Below, piece after piece: positions 17,430-26,021 of a DNA stretch of 64,000 bases (the stretch's first letter is position 1; each line of letters starts with the position of its first letter). The notes beneath the pieces are model-generated. The model did no database searches and was not told the DNA's origin. It saw nothing but the letters and a program-made list of their open reading frames with translations. The stretch covers positions 2,604,001-2,668,000 of the forward strand of contig NZ_CP107546.1 in assembly GCF_025836995.1 (NCBI RefSeq). The letters run 5' to 3'. Origin of the DNA: Microbacterium sp. M28. Its GTDB lineage: Bacteria; Actinomycetota; Actinomycetes; Actinomycetales; Microbacteriaceae. The position numbers and the translations under genes were made by a program.

Positions 17430-18125
17430 ATGTCGAACATCGCTACCCTCGAGCGTCCCTCCGCCTCCGCAGCCTCCTCCCGCCTCCGTCCCGTCGTTGA
17501 CGCGCCGGCCGCCGATCTGCCTGCCACCCGCTCGCCCCGCGGCTTCGCCCTCTACGTCGGTCTCGACGAGATCAAGGCCGCAGAGGCCGGCGTCAGCCTG
17601 CCGCTGCTCGTCGACGCCCTGCGGCGCACCCTCGCCGAGCTCGCCCCCGGCGCCGAGACCCACGCCACCGTCGCCCTCGCCCCGCACGGTGCGGGCGGCC
17701 GTGACCTCGATGTCGTCCGCCTCGCCCTGCAGGAGCCCGGCGCGATCGCCCGCACCAAGGCCGCCGAGGACGAGGAGACCGAAGAGGAAGAGGGCGTCGT
17801 CGTCGACATCTCGCGCAAGCGCGTCCTCATCGACGGCGACTCCGCCGCCTTCACCTACAAGGAGTTCGAGCTGCTCCAGTACCTCGTGCTCCGCGAGGGC
17901 CGCACGATCGAGCGGACCGAACTCGTGGGCGCGCTGTGGCAGTCGCCAGAGGACGAGACGCCTGGAGAGCGCACGATCGACGTGCACGTTCGCCGCCTGC
18001 GTGCCAAGCTCGGCCGCTACGAGGACATCGTGCGCACCGTGCGCGGCGTCGGCTACCGCTTCGACCGTCACGCGGACGTCGTGATCCGCTACGGCCACGG
18101 CACCCCCTCGCCCGACCGCTTCTGA
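17430..18125 (+). CDS. orphan OmpR-type winged-helix regulator with an unassigned N-terminal domain
   Basis: 231 residues. Residues ~125-215 form an OmpR/PhoB-type winged helix: a VDISRKRVLIDG beta wing, FTYKEFELLQYLVLREGRTIERTELVGALW, then IDVHVRRLRAKLG recognition helix and VRGVGYRF. Instead of a receiver domain, residues ~35-105 contain an unassigned module (FALYVGLDEIKAAEAGVS; RDLDVVRLALQEP), linked by a very acidic segment EDEETEEEE near residue 115. No phosphorylatable Asp pocket and no partner kinase is nearby. Expected to bind DNA; targets unknown. Its sulfur-type leader suggests a role in sulfur or redox metabolism. ATG at 17430 has an AAGGA-like site 11 bases upstream. Confidence 0.8.
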   Translation: MSNIATLERPSASAASSRLRPVVDAPAADLPATRSPRGFALYVGLDEIKAAEAGVSLPLLVDALRRTLAELAPGAETHATVALAPHGAGGRDLDVVRLALQEPGAIARTKAAEDEETEEEEGVVVDISRKRVLIDGDSAAFTYKEFELLQYLVLREGRTIERTELVGALWQSPEDETPGERTIDVHVRRLRAKLGRYEDIVRTVRGVGYRFDRHADVVIRYGHGTPSPDRF

Positions 18126-18174
18126 CCCGCAACCGTCCGGCTGCGATGTCAGCCGCGCGGCGTAGGGTGTTCGC

Positions 18175-19131
18175 ATGACCATGACAGCGGATGCCGCGGC
18201 GAGCCGCGCGCACTCGGACGCACCGCTGTCCACCGTGTACCGGCCAGGCCATCCGCTCGATCTCCTGCGCACCGTGCGCGTGCTGATGCGCGGGCCGAAG
18301 GACCCGACCATGCTGGTGGAGGGGACGACGCTGTGGCGCGCCAGTCGCACCCCGGAGGGCGTCGCGACACTCGCCCTGCGCTCGGTCGCCGGCGAGGTGC
18401 ACGCGACGGCATGGGGCCCGGGCGCCGGCTGGGCCCTCGCACAGCTGCCTGCCCTGTGCGGGGCCGACGACGACGCGACCGGTTTCGACGTCGCAGCGAT
18501 GCCGATGCTGGCCGAGATCGCACGGCGGACCGTCGGCACTCGGCTGACGCGCACCGATCTCGTGTTCGACGCCCTCGCGAGCTCGGTCATCGAGCAGAAG
18601 GTCACGTCGTTCCAGGCCTTCGGCGCATGGCGCGCCCTCGTCACGCGCTTCGGCGCACGGGCACCGGGACCGACGCCGCGGCCCATGTTCGCGCCGCCGA
18701 GCATCGACGGCTGGCGCGCCATCCCGTCCTGGGCGTGGCATCAGGCCGGCCTCGAGCCGCCGCAGTCCCGCACGATCGTCGCCGCCGCCGCACGAGGACA
18801 GCGGATCGCCGACGCCGTCCTGGCCTCTCCGACGGGCGCCGATCGCGACCGCGTGCTCACGAGCCTTCCCGGCATCGGCGCGTGGACGGCGTCCGAGACG
18901 CGCATCAGGGCGCTCGGCGACCCTGATGCGGTGAGCGTCGGGGACTACCACCTCGCGCATCAGGTCGGCTACGCGCTCACCGGCGCGCGCGTCGACGACG
19001 ACGGGATGCTGGAGCTGCTCGCGCCCTGGGCGGGCCACCGGCAGCGCGTCATCCGCCTGATCCTCGCCGGCGGGCCCCGCGAAGCGCGCCGCGGCCCTCG
19101 GCTCGCACCGCAGGATCATCGGCGCCACTGA
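18175..19131 (+). CDS. AlkA-like DNA-3-methyladenine glycosylase
   Basis: HhH-GPD superfamily base-excision enzyme of 318 residues that would remove alkylated purines. The helix-hairpin-helix and catalytic loop read LPGIGAWTASETRIRALG followed by DAVSVGDYHLA, with the catalytic Asp in the VGDYH segment. VIEQKVTSFQAFGAWRALV is the helix preceding it, usual for AlkA. There is no Cys-rich iron-sulfur tail, so it is not MutY/Nth-like. TAGGGT at 18163-18168 lies six bases before ATG (leaderless pattern). Confidence 0.85.
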   Translation: MTMTADAAASRAHSDAPLSTVYRPGHPLDLLRTVRVLMRGPKDPTMLVEGTTLWRASRTPEGVATLALRSVAGEVHATAWGPGAGWALAQLPALCGADDDATGFDVAAMPMLAEIARRTVGTRLTRTDLVFDALASSVIEQKVTSFQAFGAWRALVTRFGARAPGPTPRPMFAPPSIDGWRAIPSWAWHQAGLEPPQSRTIVAAAARGQRIADAVLASPTGADRDRVLTSLPGIGAWTASETRIRALGDPDAVSVGDYHLAHQVGYALTGARVDDDGMLELLAPWAGHRQRVIRLILAGGPREARRGPRLAPQDHRRH

Positions 19132-19146
19132 CGCTAGGCTGACGCC

Positions 19147-19359
19147 ATGGCAGCGACGAAGAAGCAGCGATGGACCTGGCTCGGCGGCACGACCGTGCTG
19201 CTCGCGCTGGGCGTGGTGGTCGGCCTGATCCTGCAGAACGTCTGGCTCGGCGTCCTGCTGGCGGCGATCGTGTCGATCGGCTGGCTCATGCTCGTCGAGT
19301 CCCGCAAAGGCGACAACAACACCGGCGTCAACGACGAGACGCACGGCATCGAGGTCTGA
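19147..19359 (+). CDS. small membrane protein with two predicted helices
   Basis: 70 residues. A basic start (MAATKKQRWTW) is followed by hydrophobic segments at ~11-30 (GGTTVLLALGVVVGLILQN) and ~33-50 (GVLLAAIVSIGWLMLV), then a charged tail rich in Asn/Asp. No family recognised. TAGGCT at 19135-19140 precedes ATG by six bases, supporting a real leaderless gene. It is convergent with the iron importer operon. Confidence 0.75.
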   Translation: MAATKKQRWTWLGGTTVLLALGVVVGLILQNVWLGVLLAAIVSIGWLMLVESRKGDNNTGVNDETHGIEV

Positions 19360-19363
19360 CGCG

Positions 19364-20119
19364 TCAGAACGTCAGCGCGACCGGCCGTCCGTCGATCATT
19401 CTGACGTCGACCTCGTGGTCGTAGATCTCACGCAGCACGTCGGCGCGGACGATGTCTTCCGGCGCCGCGTCGGCGATCACTCTGCCCCCGCGCATCGCGA
19501 CGATCCGATCGGCGTGGTGGCCGGCGACGTTGATGTCGTGCAGGACGACGATCACCTTCTTGCCGAGCTCATCGGCCATACGGCGGATGAGCTGCATGAT
19601 CTCTGCGGCGTGACGCAGGTCGAGGTTGTTGAGCGGCTCGTCCAGCAGCACGTACCGGGTGTCCTGAGCGAGCACCATCGCGATGAACGCGCGCTGCCGT
19701 TGCCCGCCGGACAGCTCGTCCAGGAAGCGATCGCGATACGGCGCGAGATCGAGGTAGTCGATCGCACGATCGATGTGCGCTCGGTCGTCGATCGTGAAGC
19801 GGCCCTTCGAGTGCGGGAAGCGCCCGAACTCAACCAGGTCGTGCACGGTCAGGCGGGCGGCGATGTGATTGTCCTGCCGGAGCACGGCGAGCACCTTCGC
19901 CAGGTCACTCGATGACGCCGTCGTGACGTCCACCCCGTCGACGGTGACCCGGCCGTCGTCGGCCGCGATGAGCCGTCCGATGAGACCGAACAGGGTCGAC
20001 TTCCCCGCCCCGTTCGGCCCGATCAGCGCGGTCACCCCCTCGGCGCCGAACTCGAGCGAGACGTCGTCGAGCACGACCGTCTTCCCGTAGCGCTTGGTGA
20101 CGTTCTCGAGCGCGATCAT
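19364..20119 (-). CDS. iron-siderophore ABC transporter ATPase
   Basis: FepC/FecE-like ATPase of 251 residues that powers ferric-siderophore import. Walker A GPNGAGKST, Q-loop RQDNHIAARLTVHDLV, signature LSGGQRQRAFIAM, Walker B VLLDEPLNNLD, and H-loop VIVVLHDINVA are all present. ATG at 20119 overlaps the permease stop by four bases (ATGA). Last gene of the substrate-binding protein, permease, permease, ATPase operon, under the iron boxes at 23188-23224. Confidence 0.92.
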   Translation of the reverse strand: MIALENVTKRYGKTVVLDDVSLEFGAEGVTALIGPNGAGKSTLFGLIGRLIAADDGRVTVDGVDVTTASSSDLAKVLAVLRQDNHIAARLTVHDLVEFGRFPHSKGRFTIDDRAHIDRAIDYLDLAPYRDRFLDELSGGQRQRAFIAMVLAQDTRYVLLDEPLNNLDLRHAAEIMQLIRRMADELGKKVIVVLHDINVAGHHADRIVAMRGGRVIADAAPEDIVRADVLREIYDHEVDVRMIDGRPVALTF

Positions 20120-21108
20120 CGCGCCCCCTTTCTGAGGACGAGGAAGAGGAAGAAGAGTCCGCCGGCGAACTCGATGATCATCGAGATGCTCCCGCCGAAT
20201 CCGAAGACCTGCTCGAGGACGACCTGTCCGCCCAGCAGGCACAGCATCCCGATGAGCGCGGCCGTCGGCAGGGTCCAGGCGTGGCGGAACGTGCCGGCCC
20301 AGGAGTATGCGAGGTTCGCGACGATGAGTCCGAAGAACAGGATGGGTCCGACCAGCGCGGTGGATGCCGCGATCATGACCGAGATGAGGGTGAACAGCAG
20401 CATCACCAGGCGGCGATGGTCGATGCCCAGCCCGATCGCCGCGGGTTCTCCGAGCGTCAGCACGTCCAGCTTCCGCACCAGCGGGACGATCGCGACGCAG
20501 GATGCCGCGACGAGCACGCCGGTGAACAGCAGGAGCATCGGATCGGGGCGCGTCAGCGACGCGAACATGGCGTCGCTGAGCACCTGGAAGTCCAGCGGGT
20601 CCAGCATCCGCTGCATCCACTCGGAGAAGCTGCGGAAGAACGTGCCCAGCACGATTCCGACCAGCAGCATCAGGTGCAGGGAGCGCCGCCTGCCGCCGAA
20701 CATCCAGGTGAAGAGGAAGACGCTGAAGGCCACCATCACGACGACCTGGACCACCCACAGCAGCAGTTCGTTCGCGCGCAGGAACGACGCCGATCCGAAG
20801 AAGAACACGATGGTCGTCGCGATCAGGACGTAGAACGCGTCGAAGCCCATGATCGACGGCGTCAGGATGCGATTCTGCGTGATCGTGTGGAACACGACCG
20901 TGGAGACCCCGACCGCGACAGCGACGACGAGCATCGCCAGGACGGTCAGCGACCGGATGCGCACCGCGAAGGCGAGCGAACCGGGGACGTCCGTGAAGAG
21001 ATAGACGGCGATGAGGGCGAGCACGACCGCGCCCAGGACACTCAGTCGCAGCGCCGGGCGACTGCGGAGCCTCCGAGCCTGTGCCTTCAGGAGAGTTTCA
21101 GTGGGCAC
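20116..21108 (-). CDS. iron-siderophore ABC transporter permease (FecCD family), second subunit
   Basis: 330 residues with about nine to ten hydrophobic helices. The coupling region GEPAAIGLGIDHRRLVMLLFTL near residue 225 and VGPILFFGLIVANLAYSWAG are characteristic FecCD stretches. Overlaps the upstream permease by 11 bases and the ATPase by four. Forms a heterodimeric channel with the other permease. Confidence 0.92.
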   Translation of the reverse strand: MPTETLLKAQARRLRSRPALRLSVLGAVVLALIAVYLFTDVPGSLAFAVRIRSLTVLAMLVVAVAVGVSTVVFHTITQNRILTPSIMGFDAFYVLIATTIVFFFGSASFLRANELLLWVVQVVVMVAFSVFLFTWMFGGRRRSLHLMLLVGIVLGTFFRSFSEWMQRMLDPLDFQVLSDAMFASLTRPDPMLLLFTGVLVAASCVAIVPLVRKLDVLTLGEPAAIGLGIDHRRLVMLLFTLISVMIAASTALVGPILFFGLIVANLAYSWAGTFRHAWTLPTAALIGMLCLLGGQVVLEQVFGFGGSISMIIEFAGGLFFLFLVLRKGAR

Positions 21109-22117
21109 GGCTCCCCTTCCGCAGCAGCAGCCAGAGGAACAGCACGGCGCCCACCATGCCGACGATCACCGACAGCGGGATCTCGTAGGGGAAGCGCACG
21201 ACGCGCGCGAGCATGTCGCAGCCGAGGACGAAGACGGCACCGAGACCCGCGACCCACGGGATCGACCGACGCACGTTGTCACCGATGATGAGGCTGACGA
21301 TGTTCGGGACGACGAGACCGAGGAACGGGATCATGCCTGCCGTCACGAGCACGGCCGCCGTGATCATGGCGACGATGACCATCCCGATCGCGACGACGCG
21401 ACGGTAGTTCAGGCCCAGGTTCGTGGCGAACTCCTCCCCGAGCCCGATCACGCTGAACCGGTCGGCGGCGATCCAGGCGACCACGACCATGGCGGCGGCG
21501 ATCCAGAGGAACTCGTAGCGTCCCTGCATGACGGTCGCGAAGCTGCCCTGCGACCATTGGCCGAGCGACTGCAGCAGGTCGAGCCGATACGCGAAGAACG
21601 TCGTCACGGATGCGACGACCCCACCGAGCATGATGCCGACGAGCGGGACCAGCACGAGCTGCCGCACCGGGATCGCACGGACGATCCGCAGGAACACCCA
21701 GGTTCCGGCGAGGCCGAAGACCGCGGCGACGCCCATCTTGCCGACCACCGCGAGGCCGGGCCAGAACACGGTCGTGATCAGCATCCCCAGGGTGGCGAAC
21801 TCGCTGACGCCGGTGGTCGACGGCTCGACGAAGCGGTTGCGCACCAGCATCTGCATGATCAACCCTGCGATGCCGAGCGAGGCGCCGACGAGGATCACGG
21901 CGATCGTGCGCGGGATCCGGCTGACGAGCAGGAGGAAAGCGGCGGAGCTGTCCGGTCCATCGGTGAACAACGCGACCGGCGACACGTCGGACCCGCCGAT
22001 GAACAGGCTCGCGACGGCGAGCAGGACGAAGAGGGCGCCGATGAGCACCCCCACCCGGCGACGCGATGGGCGTGCCGGAGCGGGGGCGCTGGTCGACGTG
22101 GTTGCGGTGGCGGTCAC
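21098..22117 (-). CDS. iron-siderophore ABC transporter permease (FecCD family), first subunit
   Basis: 339 residues. After a charged, Ala/Pro/Arg-rich N-terminus (~1-22) come about ten membrane segments. RIPRTIAVILVGASLGIAG is the classic first-half FecCD motif (PR-xxAxxxGxxLxxxG), GLGEEFATNLGLNYRRVVAIG is the coupling helix and GMIPFLGLVVPNIVSLIIG the family signature. It starts 16 bases after the substrate-binding protein gene in the same operon. Confidence 0.92.
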   Translation of the reverse strand: MTATATTSTSAPAPARPSRRRVGVLIGALFVLLAVASLFIGGSDVSPVALFTDGPDSSAAFLLLVSRIPRTIAVILVGASLGIAGLIMQMLVRNRFVEPSTTGVSEFATLGMLITTVFWPGLAVVGKMGVAAVFGLAGTWVFLRIVRAIPVRQLVLVPLVGIMLGGVVASVTTFFAYRLDLLQSLGQWSQGSFATVMQGRYEFLWIAAAMVVVAWIAADRFSVIGLGEEFATNLGLNYRRVVAIGMVIVAMITAAVLVTAGMIPFLGLVVPNIVSLIIGDNVRRSIPWVAGLGAVFVLGCDMLARVVRFPYEIPLSVIVGMVGAVLFLWLLLRKGSRAH

Positions 22118-22133
22118 GCGTGGGTGGAGGTCG

Positions 22134-23150
22134 TCACTCCGCGATCTGCATCACGTCGTCGATGAGCAGCTGCGTCGTCTCGATTCCGCCGTACACGATG
22201 TACCAGGCCACCGGGTCGAGGTAGACGATCGTGTCGTCCTTCGCCGCCGTGGTCTGCTTCACGATGTCGTTGTCGAGCACCTGTGCAGCGGCACCGGCCT
22301 CCGCCTCGCCCGTGGCTGCATCGCGGTCGACGATCCAGAGCGTGTCGGGGTCGTGCTCGAGCAGGAACTCGAACGAGATCGGCTCGCCGTGCGTGGCCGA
22401 CGCCACGTCCTCGACGACCGGCTCGACGCCGAAGACGTCGTAGATGAGGCCGCCGCGCACGTTCGAGCTGCCTGCCTCGGATCCGGACGGCGCCATGGCG
22501 CTGAGCTCGCCGCCCGACACGATCACGGCCAGGCCGTTGCCCGCGGCCGCGGTGGCCTCCTTGGCCTCGTCGATCCCGGTTTCGAGCTCGGTCAGCGCTT
22601 CGGCTGCCTCGTCCTCGGCGCCGAGCACCTCGCCCAGGAAGGTCACGTTGCGCTCGAGGGTCTCGAGGTAGCTGCCGGTGATGCCGAGGTCGATCGTCGG
22701 CGCGATCTGGCTGAGGTCCTCGTACAGGCCGGACGACCGGCCGCCGATGATGATCAGATCCGGCTGCTGCGCCTCGATCTCGATGAGGTCGGCCTCGAAG
22801 AGCGTTCCGGCGTTGAAGGCGTCGTCGGCGAGGCTGTCCTGCAGGTACTCGGGGACGGACTCCAGCGGTGCGCCGGCGATCTCGCCGCCGAGTGCGCCGA
22901 CCGTGTCGACCGTCGCCATCTCGAACGCGACGATCTTCTTCGGGTCCTTCGGAACCTCGACGGTCTCGGTCTCGTAGACCGGCTCCTCGTCCTCACCAGC
23001 CGTGTTGCGCTCCCACGAGTACGTGACCGTGCTCGACTCGGACGGCTCCTCCTCGGCGGCCGGTGCGGACTCCGCACCGGCACAGCCGGCGAGCGCGAGC
23101 GCTGAGATGAGGACGAAGGATGCTACGGCGAGCGGCCGGCGCGAGGACAT
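22134..23150 (-). CDS. siderophore-binding lipoprotein (ABC importer)
   Basis: 338-residue periplasmic-binding-like lipoprotein. Signal peptide with lipobox LALAGC, lipidation at Cys23. A Glu/Ser-rich linker leads to the fold seen in FepB/CeuE-like proteins: KKIVAFEMATVDTVGALGG, then QPDLIIIGGRSSGLYEDLSQIAPTI, and near the end DTLWIVDRDAATG. The exact siderophore is not predictable, although catecholate binders of the CeuE/YclQ kind look closest. First gene of the importer operon, transcribed away from the two iron boxes. Confidence 0.92.
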   Translation of the reverse strand: MSSRRPLAVASFVLISALALAGCAGAESAPAAEEEPSESSTVTYSWERNTAGEDEEPVYETETVEVPKDPKKIVAFEMATVDTVGALGGEIAGAPLESVPEYLQDSLADDAFNAGTLFEADLIEIEAQQPDLIIIGGRSSGLYEDLSQIAPTIDLGITGSYLETLERNVTFLGEVLGAEDEAAEALTELETGIDEAKEATAAAGNGLAVIVSGGELSAMAPSGSEAGSSNVRGGLIYDVFGVEPVVEDVASATHGEPISFEFLLEHDPDTLWIVDRDAATGEAEAGAAAQVLDNDIVKQTTAAKDDTIVYLDPVAWYIVYGGIETTQLLIDDVMQIAE

Positions 23151-23187
23151 GGTTCTCCCTGAGACGATGAACGAAGGAACTGGCAGG

Positions 23188-23224
23188 TAAGGTAAGCCTC
23201 ACCTACAGAGGTAGGCTAGCCTAA
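23188..23224. promoter_or_regulatory. two adjacent IdeR/DtxR-type iron boxes
   Basis: In the 78-base divergent region AGGTAAGCCTCACCT (23190-23204) matches 12 of 15 core positions of the DtxR/IdeR consensus AGGTTAGGCTAACCT, and TAGGCTAGCCTAA (23212-23224) matches 12 of 13 of the corresponding half plus centre. The boxes abut. Iron-loaded repressor here would shut off both the importer operon and the siderophore-interacting protein gene, whose ATG is only five bases beyond box 2. Confidence 0.85.
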
Positions 23225-23228
23225 CTTC

Positions 23229-23996
23229 ATGACCTCGTCGAAATCGCCCTTCAGTCTCGAGCGCCGCATGAACGAGTTGCGCTTCCGCACCGTCTCGCTC
23301 ACGGCCAGGGAGCAGCTGGCCCCGAACTACGTGCGCGTCCGCCTGGAGGGCGAGGATCTGACCGGCTTCGACTCCCCCGGCGCGGACGACCATATGCGCC
23401 TCTTCTTCCCCGCTGAGATCCCGGACACCGTCGAGGAGCTGCGTTCAGCGCCGAGCCGCGAGTACACGCCGCTGTTCTGGGGCGACGGCTGGCTCGAGGT
23501 CGAGTTCGCCGTGCACGGGAGCGAGGGCGTGGCCGCTCCGTGGGCCGCCACCGCACCGCTCGGCGCCCGCATCGGCGTCGGCGGACCTCGGGGCTCCGCC
23601 GTGCTGACCGGAGCCCCGGGCAGCTGGATGCTCGTGGGAGACGAGACCGCGATCCCCGCGATCCGACGCTTCGCTGCGCAGATCAGCGACGAGGCTCCCG
23701 CGCGCATGGTGATCGAGGTCCGCGGCGTGGAGGACGAGATTTCGATCGATGCACCGGTGGCCGTCGAGTGGCTGCACCGCGGTGATGCCCCCGCAGGGTC
23801 GGCGCTCATCGCCTTCCTCGATGCACTGGGCCCGGAGGACGTCGTGGGCGAGCACCCGTTCGTCTTCATCGCCGCGGAGCAGGCGATCGTCAAGCCCGGT
23901 CGTGCGCTGCTCGAGCGGTGGGGCGTCGACACGGCGCACGCCGTGGTCAAGGGGTATTGGAAGCGCGGCGAAGCCGAGTACCACGCGCCGCACTGA
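23229..23996 (+). CDS. siderophore-interacting protein (ViuB/SIP family ferric reductase)
   Basis: Cytosolic FAD- and NAD(P)H-binding reductase of 255 residues that releases iron from imported siderophores. FAD-binding part: RVRLEGEDLTGFDSPGADD and the RxYT-like SREYTPLFW; nucleotide-binding part: MLVGDETAIPAIRRFAAQ; the C-terminal GYWKRGEAEYHAPH is the usual family ending. Divergent from the importer operon and under the same iron boxes, so the two units form one iron-acquisition regulon. No siderophore biosynthesis genes are present, so xenosiderophores are the likely substrates. Confidence 0.93.
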   Translation: MTSSKSPFSLERRMNELRFRTVSLTAREQLAPNYVRVRLEGEDLTGFDSPGADDHMRLFFPAEIPDTVEELRSAPSREYTPLFWGDGWLEVEFAVHGSEGVAAPWAATAPLGARIGVGGPRGSAVLTGAPGSWMLVGDETAIPAIRRFAAQISDEAPARMVIEVRGVEDEISIDAPVAVEWLHRGDAPAGSALIAFLDALGPEDVVGEHPFVFIAAEQAIVKPGRALLERWGVDTAHAVVKGYWKRGEAEYHAPH

Positions 23997-24033
23997 CCGG
24001 GTGATGTCCGCGACGCCTGGGACACTGGGTGGC

Positions 24034-24438
24034 ATGGCGAAACTCGACCACCTCGGCATCACCGTCGACAGCGTCCCTCGCGCGTCGGCGCAGTTCCACC
24101 CCGTGCTGGCAGCGCTCGGCTACACGCGCGGCCACGATGCGGACGATCTCGCCTACTGGCGCCAGCAGGGTGAACCGGAGGTGCTGCTGTATCCGGCGCG
24201 CACGGATGGCACCGGTCCGCACGAGCACGGACGGGTCGGATGGCAGCATCTGGCGTTCGCCGTCGACTCCCGCGAGGAGGTCGAGCGCCTGCACGCCGTC
24301 GCTCTCGACGCCGGCTGGACGGCGGTGCGCGAGCCGAAGGAGTACCCGCGCTTCTCCGAGCGCTACTACGCGTCGTTCGTCGAGGACGACAACGGCATCC
24401 GGCTCGAATTCATGCACAACCCGGCGGGCTGGGACTGA
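24034..24438 (+). CDS. VOC (glyoxalase/dioxygenase superfamily) protein
   Basis: 134 residues with one pair of beta-alpha-beta-beta-beta units: LDHLGITVDSVPRASAQFHPVLAALGY and HLAFAVDSREEVERLHAVALDAGW, ending ERYYASFVEDDNGIRLEFM. Candidate metal ligands are His in LDHLG, His in WQHLAF and the final Glu. Substrate unknown. The frame is open further upstream, over the reductase gene, but ATG at 24034 starts the domain exactly; a GACACT hexamer seven bases before it suggests a leaderless start. Confidence 0.85.
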   Translation: MAKLDHLGITVDSVPRASAQFHPVLAALGYTRGHDADDLAYWRQQGEPEVLLYPARTDGTGPHEHGRVGWQHLAFAVDSREEVERLHAVALDAGWTAVREPKEYPRFSERYYASFVEDDNGIRLEFMHNPAGWD

Positions 24439-24450
24439 CAGGATGGGCGC

Positions 24451-25191
24451 ATGAGGATAGCCGTGGCCGGGGGTACAGGAGTCGTCGGACGTCTCACGGT
24501 GGATGCCGTGCGGCGGTCGGGGCACGAGGCCGTGGTGCTGAGCCGCGCCGCGGGCGTCGACCTCGTCACCGCTCGCGGACTCGACGCCGCACTCGACGGG
24601 GCGCACGCGGTGATCGACACCGCGAACATCTCCACGCTGAAGGCCGCCGAGTCGATCGAGTTCTTCACCGCGGCGACGGGGAACCTCCTCAGCGCTGCGG
24701 CGGACGCCGGCGTCGGCCACGTCGTCGTGCTGTCGATCGTCGCTGTGGACCGGATGCCCGTCGACTACTACGCCGGGAAGGTCGCGCAGGAGAAGATCGT
24801 CGAGGCATCGGCCGTGCCGTGGACGATCCAGCGCGCGACGCAGTTCCACGAGTTCGCCGGGCAGATCTACGAGCGCGCGAAGGTCGGTCCGCTCCACCTG
24901 GCCCCGCGAGCGCGCACGCAGCCGGTGGCGGCACGGGACGTCGCGGAGCGGCTGGTCGCGCTGGCGGCCGGTGCCGCGCAGGGACGCGCCCGCGACCTCG
25001 CCGGCCCCCGCGAGGAGGCCCTGGACGACATGATCATCGCGTTCGCCCGTTCACGCGGGCACCGAGGGTGGATCCCGCGCGTGAGTCTGCCCACCGCGCA
25101 GATGAAGGGCATGCGCGCCGGACTCGCGCTCCCCGGCGCGGACGCGGATCTCACCACGCAGACGTTCGCCGAGTGGATTGCGCAGCGCTGA
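24451..25191 (+). CDS. NAD(P)-binding NmrA/SDR-a5-like protein
   Basis: 246 residues, atypical short-chain dehydrogenase fold. The N-terminus MRIAVAGGTGVVGRLTVDAVRRSGHEAVVLSR contains the GGTGxxG dinucleotide loop; VIDTANISTL and HVVVLSIVAVDRMPVDYYAGK follow, with Y-x-x-K in the active-site region, though such proteins often lack catalysis and act as redox sensors. CAGGAT lies six bases before ATG. It begins 13 bases after the VOC gene and may be co-transcribed with it. Confidence 0.82.
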   Translation: MRIAVAGGTGVVGRLTVDAVRRSGHEAVVLSRAAGVDLVTARGLDAALDGAHAVIDTANISTLKAAESIEFFTAATGNLLSAAADAGVGHVVVLSIVAVDRMPVDYYAGKVAQEKIVEASAVPWTIQRATQFHEFAGQIYERAKVGPLHLAPRARTQPVAARDVAERLVALAAGAAQGRARDLAGPREEALDDMIIAFARSRGHRGWIPRVSLPTAQMKGMRAGLALPGADADLTTQTFAEWIAQR

Positions 25192-25195
25192 CACG

Positions 25196-26008
25196 ATGGC
25201 ACGCGTCGACGAGTCGGACCGGCACATCGCGATGCCGCAGCACCCGACGGGTGCGGGGGTGCTCGTCCTCGCCGGGTCGAGCGGTCGGATCGAGACCGAC
25301 CGCGCCGACCTGTTCGCCCGCCACGGCATCCGCGCGCACGCGATCCGCTGGTTCGGTGGCCGAGGGCAGCGTCCTGTTCCGCACGAGGTGCCGCTCGAGC
25401 TGTTCGTCGACGAGATCGCTCTGCTGCGCGACTCCTGCGATCGGGTCGCGGTCCTCGGCACCTCGTTCGGCGCTGAGGCCGCGCTGCTGACGGCTTGCCG
25501 CACCACGCTGGATGCCGTGATCGCGGTCGCTCCGACGAGCGTGGTGTGGCCGGGCATGCTCGACGGCTCGTGGTCATCGCACTGGACCGAGGACGGCGTG
25601 CCGCTGCCCTGGGTGCCGTTCGTCGCGGACTGGTCGGCCACGAACGACCCGCCCGAGTTCCGCGGACTGTATGCGCAGAGCCTGGATCGCCATGGCACCG
25701 AGGCCGCCCGCATCCCCGTCGAGCGGATCGCCGGAGATGTGCTCCTCGTCGTCGGCGAGGACGACCGGGTATGGCCGAGCGGCCGCTTCGCGGACGAGAT
25801 CGTCGCGCGCCGTGCCGCCGCCGGGCTCGCGACGGACGTGCGGCGGCATCCGCTGGCGGGACATCGCGTCCCCTTCCCCGGCGAGCCCGTCGCGCAGGGC
25901 GGGCGCCGCATGGCACGCGGCGGCTCGCCGGCCGCGGATGCCGAGCTGGGTGCTCTGGCCTTGGGTGCCGTCCTCGCGCGGGTTCTCGGGACGACACGCC
26001 CGGGCTGA
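25196..26008 (+). CDS. alpha/beta hydrolase of the acyl-CoA thioester hydrolase (BAAT-C-like) type
   Basis: 270 residues. GVLVLAGSSGRIETDRADLFARHG is the glycine-rich oxyanion region of the BAAT/acyl-CoA thioesterase family; nucleophile elbow VLGTSFGAEAALL; GDVLLVVGEDDRVWPS supplies the acid, and a late His in LAGHRVPFP the base. ATG at 25196 lies five bases after the previous stop; the earlier in-frame start would overlap that gene. Substrate not known. The erm leader promoter begins at its stop codon. Confidence 0.8.
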   Translation: MARVDESDRHIAMPQHPTGAGVLVLAGSSGRIETDRADLFARHGIRAHAIRWFGGRGQRPVPHEVPLELFVDEIALLRDSCDRVAVLGTSFGAEAALLTACRTTLDAVIAVAPTSVVWPGMLDGSWSSHWTEDGVPLPWVPFVADWSATNDPPEFRGLYAQSLDRHGTEAARIPVERIAGDVLLVVGEDDRVWPSGRFADEIVARRAAAGLATDVRRHPLAGHRVPFPGEPVAQGGRRMARGGSPAADAELGALALGAVLARVLGTTRPG

Positions 26009-26014
26009 TACACT
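26009..26014 (+). promoter_or_regulatory. -10 element of the erm leader transcript
   Basis: TACACT, preceded by TGA (an extended TGn-like context), lies seven bases upstream of the leader peptide ATG, placing the transcription start at the ATG. No good -35 is visible, which is common at activator-dependent (WblC/WhiB7-type) resistance promoters in actinobacteria. Confidence 0.55.
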
Positions 26015-26021
26015 CGCCGAC

